From: CAXPZW01 sp964221845
Lineage (GTDB): Bacteria; Bacteroidota; Bacteroidia; Flavobacteriales_D; Sanyastnellaceae
Assembly (NCBI GenBank): GCA_964221845.1
Contig: CAXPZW010000054.1
Location: forward strand, 1 to 24,669
Direction of reading: 5' to 3'
Length of the DNA: 24,669 nt
Shown: positions 15,296 to 20,987 of the stretch, piece after piece
Position numbering within the stretch: the first letter of the stretch is position 1
Layout: each line of letters opens with the position of its first letter
Position numbers and translations under genes: made by a program
The notes under the pieces: model-generated
Seen by the model: only the letters and a program-made list of their open reading frames with translations
Told to the model about the DNA's origin: nothing
The model's database searches: none

Positions 15296-16399
15296 TCATC
15301 GGGTCAGTGCATACAAGGCGAAAGAGCCCAGCCAATGGCCCCCTTCGTAACTGTCACCCACCAAATGGTCCAGGGAATGGGCCACGTGGGCATTGGCCAC
15401 TGCGTGCAGGTGGGCAAACCGGTCCGGGTACTGTTCGGCGAGTCCGTAGAGCACCCATGCACGCGAGAAATTCAGTCCGTCCAAGTGCACAAGTTTGCCG
15501 TCGGTGCGGTCCGAAACGCGCCCCGGCTCAAGGGTAAAGCTCGGGTAGGCCAACCACGGCATAAACTGGTTCAACCAGTCCATGAAGGCCCCTTCGTCCA
15601 ACACGCGGCGCATCATATCCACCTCTTCCAACGTCGGAGACAAGAAGTCGTAACCGCTCGGCTCCCAGGCCAACGGCGCCTCTGCATCGTCTTGGAAAAA
15701 GCGCAAGCTGGCCTGCTCAAGCGCCGTTTGCAGGGTGGAGTCTCGTACAGCCATCGCGTAGTCGTGCGCAAAGCTCATCCCGAACGCGGTGTTGGTGTGC
15801 TCCCCCACCCGGATGGCGTACACCAGCTTGGGCAGGAAATCGACAAAGCGCACGGCGATCAGATCCGTCAGCGGTTTGAGGGTGGCTTCCCAGCGGCGCG
15901 CGTCTGGGTCATCCCACGCGTGAAGTTCTTCGGCCAACTTCAGCAGCCAAGCCCAGCCGTAAGTGCGCTCGTAGGAGGTGTTGTGTTTGCCGTGGAAGTA
16001 GACCAATTCTCCGGCGATGTTCTCCGGGGTGAGCGATTGGTTCAACGCTGCGCGGGCCTGGGCCGCCTCGGGCATGTCTGGATAACGCTTGAGCAGCCGC
16101 ACCAGCGACCAGTGCCCGTGCACACTCGAATGCCAGTCAAAACAGCCGTAGAAGGCCGGATGCAGCTGCTGTGGGGAGCCCAAATCCTCATCGCCTCCCA
16201 AGACTTGCCCCAGCTTGTTGGGGTACTCCTGGTGCACGCAGGCCAATGGCAAGGTGGCCAATTGGGCGGCTTCTTCCGGGCTGAGGGTACGGGGCGATTC
16301 CAAAGGCGGCGCCACTTCGGATTCGGGTCCTTTAGTGGGTTGTTGGGGGGAGCAGGCTGAGAGCAGGGCGAAGAGGATAGCAAGGGAAAGCAGGCGCAT
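15296..16399 (-). CDS. DUF2891 family lipoprotein
   Basis: A 367-aa exported lipoprotein. ATG 16399 starts a type II signal peptide, MRLLSLAILFALLSAC, with the lipobox LLSA-C16; the frame is open further upstream but without a signal. The body matches DUF2891: HPAFYGCFDWHSSVHGHW near residue 81, YGWAWLLKLAEEL near 147 and a later IRVGEHTNTAFGMSFAHDYA. DUF2891 members are predicted all-alpha, toroid-like proteins of unknown activity. The many conserved His, Asp and Trp residues suggest a binding site or enzyme active site, but I know of no demonstrated reaction. The lipobox puts it in the periplasm or outer membrane. It lies 124 bp upstream of the oxidoreductase pair on the same strand; an operon is possible but unproven. 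A strong hairpin precedes it at 16444-16469. Confidence 0.87.
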   Translation of the reverse strand: MRLLSLAILFALLSACSPQQPTKGPESEVAPPLESPRTLSPEEAAQLATLPLACVHQEYPNKLGQVLGGDEDLGSPQQLHPAFYGCFDWHSSVHGHWSLVRLLKRYPDMPEAAQARAALNQSLTPENIAGELVYFHGKHNTSYERTYGWAWLLKLAEELHAWDDPDARRWEATLKPLTDLIAVRFVDFLPKLVYAIRVGEHTNTAFGMSFAHDYAMAVRDSTLQTALEQASLRFFQDDAEAPLAWEPSGYDFLSPTLEEVDMMRRVLDEGAFMDWLNQFMPWLAYPSFTLEPGRVSDRTDGKLVHLDGLNFSRAWVLYGLAEQYPDRFAHLHAVANAHVAHSLDHLVGDSYEGGHWLGSFALYALTR

Positions 16400-16443
16400 G
16401 GGTGGGGTTTGGAAGGGGAAGATACGGCGTGGAGGGGTACCCG

Positions 16444-16469
16444 GTGGGGCCAGCACCCGCAGGCCCCAC
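16444..16469. repeat. Perfect 8-bp inverted repeat (GC-rich hairpin)
   Basis: GTGGGGCC and GGCCCCAC flank a 10-nt spacer with no mismatch. It lies 45 bp before the DUF2891 ATG and 83 bp after the stop of the gene upstream on the same strand. There is no T-run on either side, so it is not a classic terminator. It could be a leader hairpin, an mRNA-processing barrier or a protein-binding site. Confidence 0.5.
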
Positions 16470-16500
16470 TGACAAACTACCTCGCCTGAAAATCAAAGTC

Positions 16501-16515
16501 AACCCAGGCCGGGTT
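16501..16515 (-). terminator. Weak terminator-like hairpin after the secreted Cys-rich protein gene
   Basis: On the minus strand AACCC-GGCCT-GGGTT is followed by the T-rich GACTTTGATTTT, 36 nt past the stop of the gene at 16552-17349. The stem is only 5 bp and the T-run is broken, so this is tentative. Confidence 0.3.
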
Positions 16516-16551
16516 TGGCTTTGTGGATGTTCGCTTTCAACCCATGAATGG

Positions 16552-17349
16552 TCAATCGACCCACCACTTGCGCTGCTCTTCGGCCAGCGCGGCGTCTACG
16601 GTTTCTTGCGAGACAGTGTCGTCGTGCCAATAGGCATCCATGTAGGTTTTCCAGCCTGCCTTGACGTATTGCTGCACGGGAATAAAGCAGCACGCGCCAC
16701 CGTCCAACCCTTCAGCACCGGGAATGCGCGCATCGCCCCAATTGCAGGTCTTGGGTGAAGCCGAGCCGTAGCGGGTCCACGTCCCAAAGAAGCTGTTGTT
16801 GCTCCAGCCGTCGGCACCCCACATGAGGTTATCGTAGTAGATTTCGCGGCGCGGGCCCAGGTAGATGTCGGTCACGAAGTTTCCCTCAAACACACCGGAA
16901 TGCGGGGTTTCAGGGTCCTCAAAAAAGGTGTAGGTCCCGGCCAATCCGCCACCCAGCAGAACGCACGGATCATCGGCAAACTCTTGGTAGGTGAAACTGG
17001 TGGCCTCTTCGATGATCAGCTCGCCTTGGAACGGGCACACGTTGTTTTTGACGCGTGACTTGCCGTACACGTAGTACGTGTTGCCCCGCTCAGGATTGCG
17101 GATGACCGACTCAAAGTGGATGTAAAAGCGTTGGTACTCCTCCCCAATGAAGCCCAAGGGTATCCAAATGATGCTGTCTTCTCTGCACGGAGAGTTGGGC
17201 AAAGCAGGCCGATGACTTTTCCAGAGAAAAGAAACGTCTTGGCCTGTGATTTCGTCCAGTAATGTCTTTGGCAACGCGCAGGTGAATGAGGCATTTAACA
17301 ACGCCAAACCAGCGAACACGAAGACAAACAGGTTTTGCTTCAACATCAT
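16552..17349 (-). CDS. Secreted Cys-rich protein of unknown function
   Basis: A 265-aa protein I do not recognise. It has a hydrophobic N-terminus, MMLKQNLFVFVFAGLALLNASFTCA, consistent with a signal peptide; there is no clear lipobox and no type IX sorting domain, so it is probably periplasmic. The mature part is rich in aromatic residues and has several Cys in short motifs (SPCRED, NNVCPF, DDPCVL, KTCNWG, GGACCF), suggesting disulfides. WIPLGFIGEEYQRFYIHF and RGNTYYVYGKSRVKNNVCPF look like beta-strands, and DNLMWGADGWSNNSFFGTW is the most distinctive stretch. Start: ATG 17349, with ATG 17346 as alternative; TAACTTGC ends four bases ahead of 17349. It is divergent from the fasciclin gene (192 bp, no gene seen between). 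It appears more AT-rich than most of the window. Confidence 0.75.
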   Translation of the reverse strand: MMLKQNLFVFVFAGLALLNASFTCALPKTLLDEITGQDVSFLWKSHRPALPNSPCREDSIIWIPLGFIGEEYQRFYIHFESVIRNPERGNTYYVYGKSRVKNNVCPFQGELIIEEATSFTYQEFADDPCVLLGGGLAGTYTFFEDPETPHSGVFEGNFVTDIYLGPRREIYYDNLMWGADGWSNNSFFGTWTRYGSASPKTCNWGDARIPGAEGLDGGACCFIPVQQYVKAGWKTYMDAYWHDDTVSQETVDAALAEEQRKWWVD

Positions 17350-17353
17350 GCAC

Positions 17354-17361
17354 GCAAGTTA
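17354..17361 (-). promoter_or_regulatory. candidate -7 promoter element of the secreted Cys-rich protein gene
   Basis: On the minus strand TAACTTGC (compare TAnnTTTGC) is followed by GTGC and then the ATG at 17349. It would give an almost leaderless transcript, as at recQ and DUF1801. Confidence 0.35.
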
Positions 17362-17541
17362 GGCGTCAAGTGACATCTGAACGCGAGCACTGTCCAGCAT
17401 CCATGCGTCCTTAGCGTTTTTCTTGTTGCGACCTGCACCGCAAGCACTGGTATGGTCAGCTTTCCAACATCCGCAAGATCACAATTGGCTTCCCAAGAAC
17501 ATTCCTTCGGGATGCTGGGTTTTCCTTTCAAATCAAATGCG

Positions 17542-19770
17542 ATGAAAGCCTTCCTCCTGTTCAATACGTTCTGCCTGATGGCTGCCTTGGGCGCGCAAGC
17601 GCAATGCGAAGCGGATACCACCGTGTACCTGACTGACTTCACGTTCACACCAAATGAAATCACAATTGCTGTAGGGCAATCCATTGCTTTTGTCAACGCA
17701 GAAGGCACGCACAACGTTGATGGCACCGCCGAGAGCAACCCCGTCTCCTTCTTTCTTGCGGAAACCGAAGGCAACATCGAAGGCATCTGTATGGGCACGG
17801 TCACCTTCGACGTGCCGGGGGTTTACACTTACACGTCTTCCATTGGGGTGCAGCCCGAATTGGGCATGACCGGCACCATTGTCGTGGATGCCGTGACCAT
17901 CGCAGACCGCATGGTTGACTTTAGTGGAGGTGGCGAACTAGAAAGCCTGGATGCTTTTAGTTCGGCTTGGGCATTTTTGAACTATTACAGTTCGACCTAT
18001 TGGGATGGACAAACCGAAAACCCAGGATGGGTCGGAGATGTGGACTTAAATGGCACCGAGGAGTACACTGTTTTCGTGCCGAATGGAACCGCAATTGACG
18101 ACTTAATGGCTCGGATCAATTTGAGTTCTTTCGATATGCTTGCGTTCTATGACATGGTCCCGGCCCTGAAGTACCACATCGTTCCTGGCATCTACACCGC
18201 TGGCGACTTGGAAGATGGGATGGAATTGACCACCGCAGAGGGCCAGTCAGTATCCATTTCGATTGATCCCTCGGGAGCCCTGGTAAACGACGCCAACATC
18301 ATATATACCGACATCACTGCCTTCAACGGTGTGATCCACATTACCGATAAAATCTTGGAGCCTCAGGGATACCCTGGAGCGACCACCTGGGAAGTGATTG
18401 TCGAAAGTCCCGTACACACTTACCTGCAGCAAGCACTGCTGTCGGAAGGCTTGAATACAGCCTTAAGAGGACAACCCATTTTGAATGACAACGAACCGGC
18501 CGAGGGTCCGTTTACGGTTTTCGCGCCTACCGATGACGCGTTTATTGCATTCGCGGAAGCCAATGGTTTTGACAACGTGGAGGACTTGCTTGATTCTCAG
18601 TTCATCGACGACATCGTGCGGGCGCACCTTGTTGAATCGGTTTACCAGAGTGAAGATTTGCAGGAAGGGACCAACCTGGTCTCCTACAACAATGAAACGA
18701 TCAACGTGGGGTTCGAGGGTTCCTTCATCACAGCAAATACAGCGCCTGTGGTAGCACCTGACCTGCTCGCATACAACGGCGTTGTGCACGTCTTGGGGGA
18801 GGTCATGCCTTTTGAATTCCCAGAGGCTGAGGGCACATGCGGAGCTTGGACCGTTGTCATGACTTCTAACCCAAGCGACTTTGACGCTGGATGGCAAGAT
18901 GCATCGATCCACGTGTATGCCGACGGCAACGAAATTGCAGCAGAAACCATGACGACCAACGGTACTGAGTCGTTTTCCGTCCCGGTAAATACAGATAGCC
19001 GTATCGATGTCGTGTACAACGATGCCGGCGCAGGATTTGCTCACGGCTACAGCATCATAGACCAAGCAGGAACGACCATTTTCAGCAGCACTGGATCAAA
19101 CCCTCCCTTTGGCAATCCGCAATCTCCAGTGAGCGTTTATGGCCTCAACCCTTGCGATCCGGATCCAAGCTGCGGCCTGATTGAAATCGTGTTCAGCGAT
19201 GAAGCAGGCGATGGGTGGTATGGCGGAAACATGGGTGTGTATTCCGAATCAGGCCTCGAGGCCAACATCTTTTTCAATCCGGATTTTGATGGAGACGGAT
19301 ACCCCGACTACATTGGGTTTTCCAGCAAAAAAGTCATGGTAACTGTGGATGAAGGTGAGGTTGATTTTCTGGTCAACGCTCCCCTTTTGTTCCCAACAGG
19401 ATGTGGCTACACAATCCTCAATCCAGCAGGTGATGTGATCCTCGAAGAAATCGACCTCAATCAGGAACCGCCTAGCACCATCAACCTGGTCATCTGTGAG
19501 GACATTGCTTCCAATCTGGGAGAAATCGATCCTGCAAATGAACCTTTGGGACTGTATCCTAACCCTGCCTTTTCAACTGCGCAAATCATGGGCTTGCAAA
19601 AGCACGAAACATGGCAAGCGGACGTGGTGAGCAGCGACGGTAAAATCCTATCTCAGCAGACCGGTATTGGCAATGGGATGTTAGAGGTAGAACAACTCCC
19701 AAAAGGATTGTACACCGTTGTCCTACGCACGGCTGATGCTGTCTACACGGTGCGGCTTGTCAAATCCTGA
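17542..19770 (+). CDS. Secreted cupredoxin-like/double fasciclin protein with T9SS type A signal
   Basis: A 742-aa exported protein. ATG 17542 gives the signal peptide MKAFLLFNTFCLMAALGAQA; the frame runs open from 17452 without a signal. Residues ~25-116 form a plastocyanin-like domain (DFTFTPNEITIAVGQSIAFV, GTHNVDG, GMTGTIVVD). It keeps His57 and Met109 of the copper site but has Ser/Ser and Gln where the Cys and second His usually stand (YTYTSSIGVQPELGM), so copper binding is doubtful. Two fasciclin (FAS1) domains follow: ~130-273 (YTVFVPNGTA, LKYHIVPG, NGVIHITDKIL) and ~284-424 (FTVFAPTDDAF, VRAHLVES, YNGVVHVLGEV). Residues ~432-655 are beta-rich modules with a DEAGDGWYGGNMG turn. The end (LGLYPNPAFSTAQIMG, GLYTVVLR) is a type A type IX sorting domain. 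The expected role is surface adhesion; base composition looks more AT-rich than its neighbours. Confidence 0.9.
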   Translation: MKAFLLFNTFCLMAALGAQAQCEADTTVYLTDFTFTPNEITIAVGQSIAFVNAEGTHNVDGTAESNPVSFFLAETEGNIEGICMGTVTFDVPGVYTYTSSIGVQPELGMTGTIVVDAVTIADRMVDFSGGGELESLDAFSSAWAFLNYYSSTYWDGQTENPGWVGDVDLNGTEEYTVFVPNGTAIDDLMARINLSSFDMLAFYDMVPALKYHIVPGIYTAGDLEDGMELTTAEGQSVSISIDPSGALVNDANIIYTDITAFNGVIHITDKILEPQGYPGATTWEVIVESPVHTYLQQALLSEGLNTALRGQPILNDNEPAEGPFTVFAPTDDAFIAFAEANGFDNVEDLLDSQFIDDIVRAHLVESVYQSEDLQEGTNLVSYNNETINVGFEGSFITANTAPVVAPDLLAYNGVVHVLGEVMPFEFPEAEGTCGAWTVVMTSNPSDFDAGWQDASIHVYADGNEIAAETMTTNGTESFSVPVNTDSRIDVVYNDAGAGFAHGYSIIDQAGTTIFSSTGSNPPFGNPQSPVSVYGLNPCDPDPSCGLIEIVFSDEAGDGWYGGNMGVYSESGLEANIFFNPDFDGDGYPDYIGFSSKKVMVTVDEGEVDFLVNAPLLFPTGCGYTILNPAGDVILEEIDLNQEPPSTINLVICEDIASNLGEIDPANEPLGLYPNPAFSTAQIMGLQKHETWQADVVSSDGKILSQQTGIGNGMLEVEQLPKGLYTVVLRTADAVYTVRLVKS

Positions 19771-19870
19771 CCTCACCTGAAGAGGCGTTCACTCAGTTCC
19801 GCAGCCCACTGTTGTCTTGGGCAGCACGAACTACTGAAAACGTGAGCAACCGCCGCGCTGTAGGCTTGCT

Positions 19871-20404
19871 TCATTTCAACGCTACTAAGCGAATTGAATG
19901 CGGACCGTCAAACGTAAATTGCCCATTGCCTCCGATCCTGCCATTGGCCCCGGCCTCACCCGCAGCGATGGCTGACACCCGAGATTGCAAGGATTCGGGC
20001 ACTTCAAACTCGACTTCATCATAGTACCGCCACGTGGTGCCCCCTACGTACTTGAGCGTGGCGCCCTCCGGATCGTCGTGGTAATACCGCTGGCCTTCCA
20101 GGTAAAGGGTGAAGGATGTTCCCGGGGCTACGGGCGTCTTGGACACCACACGCTCCAAGATGTATTCGGCTTGGGTGCCGTCGCTGAGGGTTTCCTCAAA
20201 CCGCTTTTCCTGAACCTCCAGAGTGTAGGTGTAGCCCCATTCGTAGTCAAACCCTTGAATGAACTCCACTTCTGCAGGGTCACACGCCAGCGTCAGGCGT
20301 TTGAAGTGTTCGTAGTTCTGGTGGGACTTGAAAGGCGAGACTTCGACAGTGCGCACGTTTGGCGTGAGCAGCGGAAGAAGTAAAAGGGAGAGCATAGCAC
20401 GCAT
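19871..20404 (-). CDS. DUF4377-like exported protein
   Basis: A 177-aa protein with a short hydrophobic N-terminus (MRAMLSLLLLPLLTPNV) that looks like a signal peptide. The middle matches the DUF4377 pattern: FIQGFDYEWGYTYTLEVQEK (about 49-68), then a strand with the YILERVVSKTPV pattern. DUF4377 proteins are small periplasmic or lipoprotein domains of unknown function. No lipobox Cys is present, and ATG 20404 and 20395 are both possible starts. The C-terminal part (SIRLVALK end, Gly-rich AAGEAGANGRIGGNGQ) is not typical and may be a lineage-specific extension. It lies 56 bp downstream of the DUF1801 gene on the same strand and converges on the fasciclin gene; the 100 bp between the two ends shows no strong terminator. 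Function unknown. Confidence 0.72.
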   Translation of the reverse strand: MRAMLSLLLLPLLTPNVRTVEVSPFKSHQNYEHFKRLTLACDPAEVEFIQGFDYEWGYTYTLEVQEKRFEETLSDGTQAEYILERVVSKTPVAPGTSFTLYLEGQRYYHDDPEGATLKYVGGTTWRYYDEVEFEVPESLQSRVSAIAAGEAGANGRIGGNGQFTFDGPHSIRLVALK

Positions 20405-20460
20405 ACGAGAAGTGTTTTAGTAGCGACAAGCAAAGTGCAGTTATGATGCCAAAGTCCGCA

Positions 20461-20871
20461 TCAATGCCATTGGTTGGATTTGCTCAGGGTGATCAGTTCG
20501 TGCAGCACCTCCACATCCACGTCCGCGAGCTTATTGATGTACAAACAACCCTTGCCCCATTTGGCCTTACCGAGCTTGTCCAACAGCTCCTTGTGTTGGT
20601 TGATGTCGTAGGTGAGGTAGACGGTGAGCTTGGTTTTGCGTGCCGCGAATCCGGTATTGAACCAGGTGAACTCCTCCTTGCCTTGCTTGCGCGTGTAGGT
20701 GTACTGGCCAAAGCCCACAATGAAGTAGTCTCCCCACACTACAGGCGGTTCGCCGGTCACTTCTTGCATGAGATCGCAGAGGGTTTGGGCATCGGCTTGC
20801 TTGGCGGCCGAGTCGATGCGGGCGATGTAGTCTGCGACCTTGAGGTCGGTGGGTTGGGTGGCGAGGGGCAT
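20461..20871 (-). CDS. DUF1801 domain-containing protein
   Basis: A 136-aa cytoplasmic protein of the DUF1801 group (YdhG-like fold). The diagnostic region is VVWGDYFIVGFGQYTYTRKQ (about 44-63), then GFAARKTKLTVYLTYD (about 74-89) and a Lys-rich WGKGCLYINKLADVD segment. Family function is not established; the fold resembles iron-chaperone frataxin-like proteins, which is only a structural hint. ATG 20871 is the natural start, with TACCTTCA ending four bases before it. It is divergent from recQ with 116 bp between the ATGs; that spacer contains tandem repeats and a palindrome that could control both genes. The sequence appears complete. Confidence 0.85.
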   Translation of the reverse strand: MPLATQPTDLKVADYIARIDSAAKQADAQTLCDLMQEVTGEPPVVWGDYFIVGFGQYTYTRKQGKEEFTWFNTGFAARKTKLTVYLTYDINQHKELLDKLGKAKWGKGCLYINKLADVDVEVLHELITLSKSNQWH

Positions 20872-20875
20872 GGGC

Positions 20876-20883
20876 TGAAGGTA
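20876..20883 (-). promoter_or_regulatory. candidate -7 promoter element of the DUF1801 gene
   Basis: On the minus strand TACCTTCA (six of eight to TAnnTTTG) is followed by GCCC and the ATG at 20871. No TTG stands at the usual -33 distance. Confidence 0.3.
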
Positions 20884-20920
20884 GCAAATCCAAGGGTCTG
20901 CGCGGCCGATCCGCGTATAA

Positions 20921-20950
20921 CCGTTTCTACCCGTTTATACCCGTTTCTTA
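20921..20950 (+). repeat. Three 10-bp tandem direct repeats upstream of recQ
   Basis: CCGTTTCTAC, CCGTTTATAC and CCGTTTCTTA follow one another with no spacer, and the preceding ten bases (CCGCGTATAA) look like a decayed fourth copy. The period equals about one DNA helical turn, so every copy faces the same side. The repeats end 26 bp before the likely -7 element of recQ, a position suited to an activator or repressor. A protein-coding explanation is not available because no gene spans the region. Confidence 0.7.
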
Positions 20951-20960
20951 GGCGGCGATT

Positions 20961-20973
20961 CCCGAACTTCGGG
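20961..20973. promoter_or_regulatory. Perfect palindrome (candidate operator) in the recQ promoter region
   Basis: CCCGAA-C-TTCGGG is a perfect 13-bp palindrome lying between the tandem repeats and the TACCCTTG element at 20976. A repressor bound here would cover the core promoter. The half-sites contain GAAC/GTTC-like bases reminiscent of some LexA operators, but the spacing is not a known LexA box. Confidence 0.45.
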
Positions 20974-20975
20974 CG

Positions 20976-20983
20976 TACCCTTG
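20976..20983 (+). promoter_or_regulatory. candidate -7 promoter element of recQ
   Basis: TACCCTTG (seven of eight to TAnnTTTG) is followed by CACC and the recQ ATG at 20988. The sequence TACCCTTGCACCATG has the layout also seen at purC (GAATTTTGCACCCATG), implying a nearly leaderless mRNA. Confidence 0.45.
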
Positions 20984-20987
20984 CACC

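Noticed and set aside
15002..16360. 452-codon plus-strand open frame opposite the DUF2891 gene and the oxidoreductase 5' end.
   Set aside because: DUF2891 motifs and a lipobox are clear on the minus strand; the plus-strand translation has no signal or domain and crosses two real genes.
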